Notes under the pieces: generated by a model
What the model saw: the letters and a program-made list of their open reading frames with translations, nothing else
Told to the model about the DNA's origin: nothing
Databases searched by the model: none
From: Brevundimonas pondensis
GTDB taxonomy: Bacteria > Pseudomonadota > Alphaproteobacteria > Caulobacterales > Caulobacteraceae
DNA: 64,000 nt
Direction: 5' to 3'
NCBI RefSeq assembly: GCF_017487345.1
Contig: NZ_CP062006.1
Coordinates: 750,001 to 814,000 of the forward strand
Part shown: positions 18,006-26,840 of the stretch, one piece after another
Numbering within the stretch: the stretch's first letter is position 1
How the letters are laid out: every line of letters begins with the position of its first letter
Program-made: the position numbers and the translations under genes

Positions 18006-19580
18006 GTGTCCATCTCATCCCTTCGATCCTCTTTCTGGCTGAAGGTCGCCATAGGGTTGCCGCTTGTCGCTGCAGCTGACGCCCTGTTCTTCATGCATCG
18101 GCCCGGCGCGACCCTGGGTTTCTTCGCCCTGGTGTGGCTGGCGGCTTCGGCCCTGTTTCGGAAGGGCTGGGTCAGGGACCGGCGGGGGCTGGCCGCAGCG
18201 GGCGCGGCGGCGGCTCTGGCCATGGTGATGATCGACCGGCCGGGCCTTCTGGCCTGGGTGCTGTTCGGCCTCGCCCTGATGATCGCGGTGCAGTCGGTGC
18301 GGGTCCGGGATGGCGAAGAGGCCTGGCGCTGGGCCCAGAGGCTGGTCGTTTACGCCGTCGTGGCCGTGGCTGGGCCGTGGATCGACCTGTTTCGCCTGAA
18401 CCGGAACAGCCGGAAGCGCGGGCGCACGCTGAAACTGTCGGGGGCGGTCCGCCTGCTGCTGCTTCCGGTTGTGGGCGGGGCGGTGTTCCTGGGCCTGTTC
18501 GCCAGCGCCAATCCCTTGATCGGCGAGCTCCTGAGCCGGCTGCGGTTGCCGCCGCTGACCGGGGATACGGTGGCGCGCGTCACCTTCTGGCTGGCGACGC
18601 TGATCGCGATCTGGGGTGTTCTTCGCCCGCGCTGGCGGCGTCGACTGATCGCACTGCCGTCGTTGCAGGGACGCGCCGTCCCTGGCGGCGCGGCGGCCTC
18701 GGTCACCCTGTCGTTGGTGGTGTTCAACCTGCTGTTCGCCGTGCAGAACGGCCTGGACCTGGCCTTCCTGTGGAGCGGCGCGCCTCTGCCCGAGGGTGTG
18801 AGCCTGGCCGAATACGCCCATCGCGGCGCCTATCCGCTGATCGTCACGGCCCTGTTGGCGGGCCTGTTCGTCCTGGTCTTCCTGAGGCCGGGGTCGGAGA
18901 CGGCGGCGCGTCCTCTGGTTCGCGGGCTGGTCATGCTTTGGGTCGGGCAGAACCTGCTGCTGGTGGCCTCCAGCCTGCTGCGCACGGCGGACTATATCGA
19001 GGTCTATTCCCTGACCCGGTTCCGCATCGCGGCCATGATCTGGATGGTGCTGGTCGGCGTCGGTCTGGCCCTGATCTGCTGGCGTCTGCTGACGAACAAG
19101 AGCGCCGACTGGCTGATTAACGCCAACGTTGTCGCCGCATTGCTGGTGCTGACGATCGTCAGCGCCGTCGACCTGGGGGCGGTGGCGGCGTCCTGGAACG
19201 TGCGCCATGCGCGTGAGATCGACGGCCAGGGGGCGCAACTCGACCTCTGCTACCTCGACAGCCTGAACGGCGCGGCCCTGGTTTCCCTTGTTGAACTGGA
19301 GCAGCGCGCGGCGGACCCGGTGTTAAAGGATCGTGTCGCCGCAGTCCGCGCCCGCCAGATGGCGACGATGCAAGCGCATCAGGCCGACTGGCGGGCGTGG
19401 CGCTGGCGGGATGCACGAAGGCTGGAGCGCGTGGCGCGGCTGGCTGCGTCTCAGCCGCTGACGACGCCGGTTCCGGGGCGGCGTGACTGCGACGGATGGA
19501 TCATGCCAGCGGCCGTGGCCGTCCCCACGATCGCGCCGGCGCCTGTCGCTCCCCCGTTGACCTCTGAAGCCGGAGCCTGA
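18006..19580 (+). CDS. DUF4153-family polytopic membrane protein
   Basis: A 524-residue inner-membrane protein with about 11-12 hydrophobic segments. Typical patches are WIDLFRLNRNSRKRG, LLSRLRLPPLTGDTV, EYAHRGAYPLIVTALL and EVYSLTRFRIAAMIWM. The ~130-residue C-terminal tail is soluble and has a CYLDSLNGAALVSL motif. The family has no settled function. It is followed two bases later by a response regulator and then a histidine kinase, so it may be part of, or controlled by, that signalling unit. GTG 18006 is chosen for its Shine-Dalgarno sequence. Confidence 0.82.
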   Translation: MSISSLRSSFWLKVAIGLPLVAAADALFFMHRPGATLGFFALVWLAASALFRKGWVRDRRGLAAAGAAAALAMVMIDRPGLLAWVLFGLALMIAVQSVRVRDGEEAWRWAQRLVVYAVVAVAGPWIDLFRLNRNSRKRGRTLKLSGAVRLLLLPVVGGAVFLGLFASANPLIGELLSRLRLPPLTGDTVARVTFWLATLIAIWGVLRPRWRRRLIALPSLQGRAVPGGAAASVTLSLVVFNLLFAVQNGLDLAFLWSGAPLPEGVSLAEYAHRGAYPLIVTALLAGLFVLVFLRPGSETAARPLVRGLVMLWVGQNLLLVASSLLRTADYIEVYSLTRFRIAAMIWMVLVGVGLALICWRLLTNKSADWLINANVVAALLVLTIVSAVDLGAVAASWNVRHAREIDGQGAQLDLCYLDSLNGAALVSLVELEQRAADPVLKDRVAAVRARQMATMQAHQADWRAWRWRDARRLERVARLAASQPLTTPVPGRRDCDGWIMPAAVAVPTIAPAPVAPPLTSEAGA

Positions 19581-19582
19581 AC

Positions 19583-20293
19583 ATGGCGATCATGCAGCGC
19601 ACAGTCCTGGTCGTCGACGACGACCCGCATATCCGCGACCTCCTGACCTTCGCTCTCGGCAAGGCGGGGCTGGCCACGCGCGAGGCCGGGGACGGCGAGG
19701 CGGCGCTGGCCGCCATCGCAGAGCGGGTCCCGGACCTGGTCATCTTGGACATCAACATGCCGCGCATGGACGGGATCGAGGTCTGCCGACGTATCCGCGC
19801 GCAAGGGCAGCTTCCGGTCCTGTTCCTGTCGTCGCGCGACGACGAGATCGACCGTATTCTGGGGATCGAGCTGGGCGCTGACGACTACGTGGTCAAACCG
19901 TTCAGCCCGCGAGAAGTGGTGGCCCGCGTCGCCGCCATCCTGCGCCGGGTGAACCTGTCGCCGCCGCCCCCGCCGCCGGGCGCGGTGCGGATCGGCCGTC
20001 TGTCGCTGGACACGGATGGCTGGCGTTCGCGTTGGGATGATCGGGAGGTGGCGCTGACCATCACCGAGTTCGGAATCCTGAAGGCTCTGGCGGCGACCCC
20101 CCAGATGGTCTTCACGCGCGACGCCATCATCGACCGCATCCATGGACCGGGTTTCGCCCTGACCGACCGGACCATCGACAGCCACGTGCGCAATCTGAGG
20201 GCCAAGTTCGCGGCCTTCGGCGCCTCTGACGTCATCGAGACTCGTGCGGGGGTCGGGTATCAGATGGGGCCCTGTCGCGGTCAGGCGGCGTGA
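19583..20293 (+). CDS. OmpR-family response regulator
   Basis: A 236-residue protein with an N-terminal receiver (acidic pocket VVDDDP, phospho-acceptor D56 in VILDINMPRMDG, lysine in VVKPFSP) and a C-terminal winged helix from about residue 135 (LTITEFGILKAL, IDRIHGPGFALTDRTIDSHV). It overlaps the kinase gene by four bases and is two bases from the DUF4153 gene, so the three form one operon. Targets are unknown. Confidence 0.93.
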   Translation: MAIMQRTVLVVDDDPHIRDLLTFALGKAGLATREAGDGEAALAAIAERVPDLVILDINMPRMDGIEVCRRIRAQGQLPVLFLSSRDDEIDRILGIELGADDYVVKPFSPREVVARVAAILRRVNLSPPPPPPGAVRIGRLSLDTDGWRSRWDDREVALTITEFGILKALAATPQMVFTRDAIIDRIHGPGFALTDRTIDSHVRNLRAKFAAFGASDVIETRAGVGYQMGPCRGQAA

Positions 20294-21885
20294 TCGGCGG
20301 CGCCGTCCAACAGGCGCGGGCCTTCGTACGAGCGCATTGGCCCGCCTTGCGTCTGCGCACCATCCTGCTGTCGGTCCTGTTTTTCGCAGCTGTCCTGCCA
20401 GGCGCCGGGGCCATTTTTCTGCGGGTCTACGAAAACACACTGGTCCGCCAGACCGAGGCGGAACTGATCGCCCAGACGGCGGCCCTGTCGGCGGCGGCCG
20501 AAACCCTGTGGCCCGGTGCGCGCGTCATCACCCCGACCGAGGCCCAGCGGGCGGCGCCGGACTATTTTCGACCAGAGCCGGCGGCCATCGACCTGCGCTC
20601 TGATCCCATACTAGCGCCGCGCCCACCGGCGCGTGTCGCATCGACGCCGCCGGACCCCGAGGCCCTGGCCGCTGCAGCGATCCTGACGCCGATCCTGGAC
20701 GAGACCAGTCGAACCACCCTGGCCTCCATCGTCCTGATGGATCGCAACGGCGTCGTGGTGCGCGGCCTGGGCCGAGGCGGAACCTGGCGCGATCTGCCGG
20801 AGGTCAAGGCGGCCCTGTCCGGTTCGCCTTCAACGGTCCTGCGCCGCAACGCGGCCTACCAGCCGCGATATCAGATGGAATGGCTCAGCCGCGCCTCGGG
20901 ACTGCGCATCCATCACGCCCGGCCTGTGGTGGTGAACGGTCGGGTCGAGGGCGTTATCCTGACCTCGCGGTCGCCGCGCGCCCTGTTCAAGGGCGTCTAT
21001 CAGGACCGCGGCAAGATCCTGTTCGGAATTGTCGCCGTTCTTGGCTTGCTCAGTGTTCTGGCGGTCGTGGTTTCGCGCGGCATCGCCCGCCCGATCGAGG
21101 CCCTGCGTCGGGTCGCCCGCGACGTCACCAACGGCGGGGGGAAGGTGCCGCCGCCGCCCGCGACAGCGGCCGTCGAGATCCGCGACCTCTACGAAGACTT
21201 CGGCCGGATGGCCGAGGCCGTGGACCGCCGTTCCCGCTATCTGCGCGACTTCGCCGCCGCTGTCAGTCATGAGTTCAAGACGCCGTTGGCGGGTATCCAG
21301 GGCGCTGTCGAACTCCTGCAGGACCACGGCGACGACATGGAAGCGGAGCAACGCAGTCGTTTCCTCGGCAACATCGATTCCGATGCGCGGCGGCTTTCCG
21401 ATCTGGTCACGCGTTTGCTGGACCTGGTGCGCGCCGACATGGCGCGCCCTGAGGCGGGCGCGGCGGTCGCCCTCCAGCCCGTCGCGGCCCGCGTCGCCGA
21501 CGCCCTGAAGGGCGATCTGGCGATCACAGTCGATCTGCCCGCCGACCTGCCCCAGGTCGCCGTGCCTGGGGCCAGCCTCGAGATGGCCCTGACCATCCTG
21601 CTGGAGAACAGCCGCCAGGTGGGGGCGAGCGAGGTGGTGATCACAACCCGTATTGAGGCCGACCAGGTGCGCTTGTTCGTGACGGATAATGGGCCGGGCG
21701 TGGCCGCAGGTGACGTCGAGCGGATCTTTGAGCCGTTCTTTACGACCCGTCGCAGCGAGGGCGGCGCTGGTCTGGGCCTGTCGATCGCGCGTTCGCTGCT
21801 GCGGGCAAACCGCGCCGATCTAGAGTTGGTGACGTCGGCGACCGGAGCGATATTCCAGATCGTCTTGCCGCGCGTACAGGCCTAA
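20290..21885 (+). CDS. Membrane sensor histidine kinase
   Basis: A 531-residue kinase beginning at GTG 20290. TM1 is near residues 24-46, a periplasmic sensor of ~195 residues follows, and TM2 is near 243-262. After a HAMP-like linker come the H-box with His327 (VSHEFKTPL), the N-box LLENSRQVGA and the G-boxes DNGPGVAAGD and GGAGLGLSIA. It phosphorylates the co-encoded OmpR-type regulator. The periplasmic part (RASGLRIHHARPVVVNGRVE) resembles dCACHE/CreC-like sensors, but the signal is unknown. Confidence 0.92.
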   Translation: MIGGAVQQARAFVRAHWPALRLRTILLSVLFFAAVLPGAGAIFLRVYENTLVRQTEAELIAQTAALSAAAETLWPGARVITPTEAQRAAPDYFRPEPAAIDLRSDPILAPRPPARVASTPPDPEALAAAAILTPILDETSRTTLASIVLMDRNGVVVRGLGRGGTWRDLPEVKAALSGSPSTVLRRNAAYQPRYQMEWLSRASGLRIHHARPVVVNGRVEGVILTSRSPRALFKGVYQDRGKILFGIVAVLGLLSVLAVVVSRGIARPIEALRRVARDVTNGGGKVPPPPATAAVEIRDLYEDFGRMAEAVDRRSRYLRDFAAAVSHEFKTPLAGIQGAVELLQDHGDDMEAEQRSRFLGNIDSDARRLSDLVTRLLDLVRADMARPEAGAAVALQPVAARVADALKGDLAITVDLPADLPQVAVPGASLEMALTILLENSRQVGASEVVITTRIEADQVRLFVTDNGPGVAAGDVERIFEPFFTTRRSEGGAGLGLSIARSLLRANRADLELVTSATGAIFQIVLPRVQA

Positions 21886-22046
21886 GCCCATGACGGGTTG
21901 GCTGGACGGGCAGGTCGGGTCGAGCGCGGGCAGGTGGTCCGGATCGCGCAGGTCGCGAAGGCGGAAGAGCGCTCTGTGAGAGAAGCCGCCGTGTTCAGCC
22001 TGCTCCTTTGACCCCGCACATGATTGCGTGGCTTCCGTCCTGAGAC

Positions 22047-22074
22047 CAATCCACCAGGGCCATGTGGGCGTATC
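22047..22074 (+). promoter_or_regulatory. Predicted RpoE (ECF) promoter of the DUF2177 gene
   Basis: CAATCC, a 16-base spacer, then CGTATC. The -10 matches and the -35 is 4/6 against the TGATCC-N16-CGTAT pattern in front of the rpoE gene of this locus. It lies 26 bases before the DUF2177 start, which places that gene in the RpoE regulon. Confidence 0.6.
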
Positions 22075-22100
22075 TGTCCGCAAGCTGACGGGACTGCGCC

Positions 22101-22508
22101 ATGAACATAGCCATCGCCTATCTTCTCACCCTGGTCGTTTTCGCCGTGATTGACACGGCCTGGCTGGGCGCCATGGGAGACCGACTCTACCGTCCGCTGA
22201 TCGGGTCCATGCTGGCGGAGAACTTCCGGTTGGCGCCCGCCGTCGCCTTTTACGCCCTCTACGCCGCGGGTATTACGATCTTCGCCGTCCTGCCGGGTCT
22301 TGCCGAAGGCGGTTGGAAGAAGGCGCTGTTATGGGGCGGGTTGTTCGGCCTCTTCGCCTACGGAACCTATGACCTGACCAATCTGGCCACGCTCAAGACC
22401 TGGAGCCTGAAGCTGTCGCTGATCGATATGGCCTGGGGCGTCTGCGTCAGCGCGGGGTCGTCGTCGATCGCCTGCGCCCTCGCCATACGCCTGCTTCGCG
22501 CGGCCTAG
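22101..22508 (+). CDS. DUF2177-family membrane protein
   Basis: A 135-residue protein with four predicted helices. Family features are LVVFAVIDTAWLGAMGDRLY at the N-terminus and GLFGLFAYGTYDLTNLATLK in the third segment. Function is unknown, but the family is often found beside ChrR/RpoE, CFA-synthase-like and DUF1365 genes, as here. Its upstream region carries an ECF promoter matching the rpoE promoter. Its stop overlaps the convergent DUF1295 gene by four bases. Confidence 0.88.
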   Translation: MNIAIAYLLTLVVFAVIDTAWLGAMGDRLYRPLIGSMLAENFRLAPAVAFYALYAAGITIFAVLPGLAEGGWKKALLWGGLFGLFAYGTYDLTNLATLKTWSLKLSLIDMAWGVCVSAGSSSIACALAIRLLRAA

Positions 22509-23308
22509 CGCTTCGGGGGACGGGGAAAGAAGCGACTGGTGCGCCGGGCGTAGGCCGCGAATGCCTCGGGGCGCGACCGGCGCATGTGGGCCTCCAGCAG
22601 GGGGACGCCCGATACCGCGGTCAGCAGCCAATAGATGTAGGCGGGACCGGTCAGGGCCAGCCAGCCCAAGGGCCAGGAACCGCGGAGGTCGATAGCGAAG
22701 ATCGGCCAGGCGCACCACCCCAGCCATTCGAAGAAGTAGTTGGGATGCCTTGACCAGGCCCAGAGGCCGACATCGCAGACGCCGCCCCGATGGGCGGGGT
22801 CGGCCTTGTAGGCGGCGAGCTGACGATCGGCGACGGTTTCTCCGATCAGGGCCGATATGAAGAGCAGGGCGGCGGCGCCGTCCTGAAACCCCAGTCCCGG
22901 CGTGGGATTGCGCGCCGCCGCCAGCACGCTGAGCGACAGGAAGGCGGCGGCTCCGGCCTGAAGCATAAGGAAGCCGAACATCTTCGACTGGAAGCCTGGG
23001 CCCCATTCGATACGAAGCCGAGCGTAGCGCGCGTCCTCGGTTTCGCGGGCGGCCCGGCGGGCGATGTGAAGACCCAGCCTCAGACCCCACAATCCGATCA
23101 GAACGGCGGCCAGCCATTGCCGCGCGGAGGGCGGCGATCCGTCCAACGGGAACAGGGCGACGCCGACGCCGGCCAGGCCTAGTCCGAAGGACCAGAAAAC
23201 GTCGGCCCAGCCACCCTGTCCGGTGCGGCGCTGAACCAGCCAGGCCGCGCTCATGACAGCGACGAGAAAGAGCGCCGCCGCACCCCAGAGCGGCAGCAGG
23301 GGGATCAC
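22505..23308 (-). CDS. DUF1295-family membrane enzyme (steroid 5-alpha-reductase fold)
   Basis: A 267-residue membrane protein with about seven helices. The C-terminal half has the family signature: DRQLAAYKADPAHRGGVCDV, LWAWSRHPNYFFEWLGW, and a tail with RSRPEAFAAYARRTSRFFP. The fold is shared by steroid 5-alpha reductases and isoprenylcysteine methyltransferases, suggesting chemistry on a lipid. It is the last gene of rpoE-chrR-DUF1295, overlapping chrR by four bases, so it should be induced with the stress sigma factor. Confidence 0.88.
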   Translation of the reverse strand: MIPLLPLWGAAALFLVAVMSAAWLVQRRTGQGGWADVFWSFGLGLAGVGVALFPLDGSPPSARQWLAAVLIGLWGLRLGLHIARRAARETEDARYARLRIEWGPGFQSKMFGFLMLQAGAAAFLSLSVLAAARNPTPGLGFQDGAAALLFISALIGETVADRQLAAYKADPAHRGGVCDVGLWAWSRHPNYFFEWLGWCAWPIFAIDLRGSWPLGWLALTGPAYIYWLLTAVSGVPLLEAHMRRSRPEAFAAYARRTSRFFPRPPKR

Positions 23309-23943
23309 AGCCGCACGAAGGGCTGCATCAGCCGCCCCAGCCAGCCGTCGAGCTGAATCTCGCCGTCCAGGGCGACGACGCAGAGACAGGGGATGGCCGA
23401 CACGACCCGAGGCTGGTGCAGGACCTCATGATCGGCTTCTTCCAGATCGCCGACATCGAACCGTTCGGTCTCGGTGGCGTAGGCGCCGGACAGGACGCAG
23501 GTCAGTTCGATCCCGCCGTGGGTGTGACGCGGCGTCTCGCGGCCGGGATCGATCTTCAGCAGGATGACCCGGCAGGCGCCGTCGCGAGGGGCGTGGACGT
23601 CTCGCGCCCGAATGCCCGGGCCGATCCAGCGCCAGGGCCCGAGAGCGTATCGCCTCAGCGGCTCGGGCAGGTCGGGCATGTCATTGAGCGGAGAGGGGGC
23701 CTTCACCTCTCCGGCGTCGGTCTCGATGAGGGTCATGGCTCTGGACAGCGCGTCGGCGGACAGGGCGACGGGGGAGGCTTCTTCAAGGAATTCGCCGCCG
23801 ACCGCCTGAAGCCGGCGGACCCAGGCGTCGTTGGCCGGGCGCAGGGCCAGATGGGCGGCGACGACTACGGCTTCGGGCGGACTGAGGGTTCCGGCCGCAT
23901 AGGCGAGCAGCCGCTCTTCGGATGGGTTCCCGTTCGGGTTCAT
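23305..23943 (-). CDS. chrR: ChrR-type anti-sigma factor with altered zinc site
   Basis: A 212-residue protein with an N-terminal anti-sigma domain (1-~85) and a C-terminal cupin. In Rhodobacter ChrR the first domain binds zinc through H6, H31, C35 and C38. Here the aligned residues are N6, H31, R35 and N38, so three of four ligands are gone. The cupin keeps HTHGGIE and the later histidine of EVLHQP. The gene overlaps rpoE by four bases. It should hold RpoE inactive until singlet oxygen or another oxidant appears. Family identity is secure; how the altered domain folds is open. Confidence 0.92.
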   Translation of the reverse strand: MNPNGNPSEERLLAYAAGTLSPPEAVVVAAHLALRPANDAWVRRLQAVGGEFLEEASPVALSADALSRAMTLIETDAGEVKAPSPLNDMPDLPEPLRRYALGPWRWIGPGIRARDVHAPRDGACRVILLKIDPGRETPRHTHGGIELTCVLSGAYATETERFDVGDLEEADHEVLHQPRVVSAIPCLCVVALDGEIQLDGWLGRLMQPFVRL

Positions 23944-24518
23944 CGGAACGCCTCCCCGGATGGTTCGAGGATGAGGCGGAGCTTGATCATGGCGTTCCGG
24001 ATACGGGACTTGACTGTGCCCAGAGGCAGGTCGAGCCGCCGGGCGATTTCGGAATGGGGACTGTCCATGAAGAAGGCGAGGCGCAGCACCTCGACCTGAT
24101 CAGGTTTCAGGCGCGACAAGGCGTCGCGAATGCGTTCGGCGTCTTGTGAAGCGGACAGGATGTCGTCTGGTTGCCGCACCTCGGGGTCGGCCAGATCGAT
24201 CTCCGGCGTCGGCAGGGGACGGGCGTCACGGCGCAGCATGTCGAGCCGGCGGTTGCGGGCGATGGTGAAGATCCACGTCGCGGCCCGGGCCTTCCTGGCG
24301 TCGAACAGATCGGCCTTGCGCCAGACCGTCAGCATGGTGTCCTGGGCGAAGTCCTCGGCCGCGGCCGCGGTGGCTCCCGCTTTGATGAGCCAGGCCTTCA
24401 GGCGGGGCGCGTAATAGCTGAACAGCTCGGCGAAGGCCTGGCGATCACGTCGCAAGGCCACCGCCTCGATCAGGCGGTCGTGCGCAAAGGCGTCCGGCGC
24501 GGAGCCGTCGGCGCTCAT
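23940..24518 (-). CDS. rpoE: RpoE-type ECF sigma factor (ChrR-controlled, ECF11-like)
   Basis: A 192-residue sigma factor. Region 2 runs from AFAELFSYYAPRLKAWLIKA through AAEDFAQDTMLTVWRKA and ATWIFTIARNRRLDMLRRD; region 4 contains VLRLAFFMDSPHSEIARRL and LPLGTVKSRIRNAMIKLR. The open frame extends to 24611, but the promoter at 24576-24604 excludes that start and the family begins near MSADGS at 24518. It directs transcription of its own operon and, by promoter match, of the divergent oxidase operon and DUF2177. Such sigma factors drive the singlet-oxygen response. Confidence 0.93.
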   Translation of the reverse strand: MSADGSAPDAFAHDRLIEAVALRRDRQAFAELFSYYAPRLKAWLIKAGATAAAAEDFAQDTMLTVWRKADLFDARKARAATWIFTIARNRRLDMLRRDARPLPTPEIDLADPEVRQPDDILSASQDAERIRDALSRLKPDQVEVLRLAFFMDSPHSEIARRLDLPLGTVKSRIRNAMIKLRLILEPSGEAFR

Positions 24519-24575
24519 GCGGCGCAAGGTCCTGGCTGAAGATGCGAATGAGGCGGCCTCGACATGCATGGAGCC

Positions 24576-24604
24576 TAATACGCTTCGGGAAAAAGTCTGG
24601 ATCA
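24576..24604 (-). promoter_or_regulatory. RpoE autoregulatory promoter
   Basis: Read leftwards: TGATCC, a 16-base spacer, CGTATTA. This matches the known ECF11/RpoE form closely and lies 58 bases before the chosen rpoE start. Confidence 0.8.
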
Positions 24605-24608
24605 TTCG

Positions 24609-24636
24609 CAATCCGATCGGGATCTGGCTGCGTAAT
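24609..24636 (+). promoter_or_regulatory. Divergent RpoE promoter of the FAD-oxidase operon
   Basis: CAATCC, 16 bases, CGTAAT, 45 bases before the oxidase start. It has the same spacer length and the same -35 variant as the promoter before DUF2177, and sits five bases from the leftward rpoE promoter. Confidence 0.55.
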
Positions 24637-24680
24637 CAGGTCAGCCTGCAAAGCCCCGGCAGGCGTGTTCCGGAGCCGCC

Positions 24681-26006
24681 ATGCCACATTCCTTCGATCG
24701 CCCGTTGAAGATCGCCGTGGTCGGCTCGGGCGTCGCAGCCCTGTCGTCGGCCTGGCTTCTTTCTCAACGGCACGTGGTGACGCTCTACGAGAAGGCGGAT
24801 CGCCTCGGAGGCCATTCCCACACGGTGCGCGCCGGGACCGCGACCGGTGAGATGGCGGTGGACACTGGCTTCATCTGCTTCAACGACGCCACCTATCCCA
24901 ATCTGATCGCCCTGTTCACGCACCTGGGCGTCGAGACCCGCGCGACAGACATGTCCTTCGCCGTGTCACTGGACGATGGGCGTTTCGAATATGCGGCGCC
25001 CGGTCTGTTCGCCCAGCGCCGCAATGTCCTGCGGCCGCGCTTCTGGTCCATGCTGAGCGAGATCCTGCGCTTCTATAGGGAGGCCCCGACCGACCTCATC
25101 GGCCTGTCCGATCCCGATCTGACGCTGGGCGGCTATCTGAAGCGCCAGGGGTTCAGCGAGGCCTTCCGCGACGATCACCTGCTGCCGATGGCGGCGGCGA
25201 TCTGGTCCTCGCCCGCCCACACCCTGATGAACTATCCCGCTGAGGCCTTCATCCGCTTCTGCAGCAACCATGGCCTGCTCAAGTTGGTGGGACGGCCGCT
25301 GTGGAGGACGGTGGAGGGCGGTAGTCGTGTCTATGTCGAGCGTCTGGCGCGCGAGATCGGCGATGTGCGGTTGAACCGGGGCGTGACCGCTGTGCGCCGG
25401 GTCGAGCAGGGCGTCATGGTTCATGACAGCCGAGGCGGAGTCGAGCGCTTCGACCATGTGGTCATCGGCGCCCATGCCGATCAGGCCCTGGCCATGCTGG
25501 CCGATCCGACCGCCGGGGAAAAGGAGGTGCTGGGCGCCTTTCGTTACAGCTGCAACCTGACGGTCCTTCACACCGACGCCGGCCTGATGCCGCAACGCCG
25601 CCGGGCCTGGTCCAGCTGGAACTATATCGGCGCTGAGGACGGCCTGTGCGTCACCTACTGGATGAACAGGCTTCAGGGTCTGCCGGGCCAGGACCTGTTC
25701 GTCACTCTTAACCCGCCGCGCCCGCCGCGTCCCGATACCTTGCTGCGCAGCGAGCTTTATGAGCACCCCGTCTTCAACCCCGCCGCCATCCAGGCCCAGA
25801 AACAGCTGTGGAGTCTGCAGGGACAGGGCGGGGTCTGGTTCTGCGGGGCTCATTTCGGCGCGGGTTTCCACGAGGACGGCCTGCAGTCGGGCCTGGCCGT
25901 GGCGGAGCAACTGGGCGGCGTGCGGCGTCCCTGGTCGGTCGAGAATGAAAGCGGCCGCATCCATCTCACGCCGGCTTCCGTCCGGGCCATGGAGGCGGCG
26001 GCGTGA
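24681..26006 (+). CDS. FAD-dependent amine-oxidase-family protein of the RpoE regulon
   Basis: A 441-residue flavoprotein. The N-terminal Rossmann motif is VVGSGVAALSSAWLL, followed by EKADRLGGHSHTV and the family's VDTGFICFNDATYPNLIALF. The C-terminal FAD contact is WFCGAHFGAGFHEDGLQSGL. Orthologues lie next to CFA-synthase-like and DUF1365 genes and, in Rhodobacter, belong to the singlet-oxygen regulon acting on unsaturated fatty acids. It overlaps the DUF1365 gene by four bases. The precise reaction here is not known. Confidence 0.9.
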   Translation: MPHSFDRPLKIAVVGSGVAALSSAWLLSQRHVVTLYEKADRLGGHSHTVRAGTATGEMAVDTGFICFNDATYPNLIALFTHLGVETRATDMSFAVSLDDGRFEYAAPGLFAQRRNVLRPRFWSMLSEILRFYREAPTDLIGLSDPDLTLGGYLKRQGFSEAFRDDHLLPMAAAIWSSPAHTLMNYPAEAFIRFCSNHGLLKLVGRPLWRTVEGGSRVYVERLAREIGDVRLNRGVTAVRRVEQGVMVHDSRGGVERFDHVVIGAHADQALAMLADPTAGEKEVLGAFRYSCNLTVLHTDAGLMPQRRRAWSSWNYIGAEDGLCVTYWMNRLQGLPGQDLFVTLNPPRPPRPDTLLRSELYEHPVFNPAAIQAQKQLWSLQGQGGVWFCGAHFGAGFHEDGLQSGLAVAEQLGGVRRPWSVENESGRIHLTPASVRAMEAAA

Positions 26007-26806
26007 CCCAGGCCTCGGCCCTCTACCGCGGCGGCGTCATGCATCGGCGGCTCCGCCCCAGGGCGCATCGGTTGAACTACCGCGTCTTCTGGTTGTTGCT
26101 GGACCTGGCCGAGATCGATGGACTGGACCAGAGGCTGCGCCTGTTCTCGCGCAATCGGTTCAATCTCCTGTCCTTTCATGACCGGGATCACGGCGACGGC
26201 TCCGGGGCGCCGCTGCGACCGCAGATTGAGGCTCTTCTCGCTCGTGCAGGGATCGAGATCGGCGATGGACCGGTACGCTTGCTGACCATGCCGCGGGTGT
26301 TCGGGTACGTCTTCAACCCGATCAGCCTCTACTACTGCCATCACGGCGACGGTCGGCTCGGGGCCATGGTCTATGAGGTGACCAGCACCTTTGGCCAGCG
26401 CCACGCCTATGTCATCCCGGCGCCCGATGAGGATCAGGCGGCGGGTCTGATCCGACAGGGCGCGGCCAAGGCCCTCTATGTCTCGCCCTTCATGGGGATG
26501 GAGATGGACTACGCCTTTCGCGGTCATGCGCCGGGCGCCCGGCTGGACATGACCATCGACGGGCTGGACGCCGAGGGACTTCTGATCACCGCCGTCATGT
26601 CTGGCGAGCGACGAACACTCCAGGACCGGACGCTCTGCTCGGCAGCGCTGGCCCTGCCCCTGATGACCCTGAAGGTCACGGCCGCCATCCACTGGGAGGC
26701 GTTGAAGCTCTGGCTCAAGGGTGTCCGCCTGACCCGTCGGCCGCCGCCGGCTTCGGAACCTGTCACCATCCAGCGCCGGGCTCGTGAGAGCCGCTTCGCG
26801 CGTTGA
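26003..26806 (+). CDS. DUF1365-family protein
   Basis: A 267-residue protein starting at GTG in a GTGA overlap. Diagnostic motifs are LYRGGVMHRRLRPRAHRLNY, LLTMPRVFGYVFNPISLYYC and YVSPFMGMEMDYAFR. It is almost always found between an amine oxidase and a CFA-synthase-like gene, as here, and is assumed to work with them on membrane fatty acids. Biochemical activity is not established. Confidence 0.92.
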   Translation: MTQASALYRGGVMHRRLRPRAHRLNYRVFWLLLDLAEIDGLDQRLRLFSRNRFNLLSFHDRDHGDGSGAPLRPQIEALLARAGIEIGDGPVRLLTMPRVFGYVFNPISLYYCHHGDGRLGAMVYEVTSTFGQRHAYVIPAPDEDQAAGLIRQGAAKALYVSPFMGMEMDYAFRGHAPGARLDMTIDGLDAEGLLITAVMSGERRTLQDRTLCSAALALPLMTLKVTAAIHWEALKLWLKGVRLTRRPPPASEPVTIQRRARESRFAR

Positions 26807-26840
26807 TCCTGCGCCGCCCAGAACAAGGCCGACGGACCCC

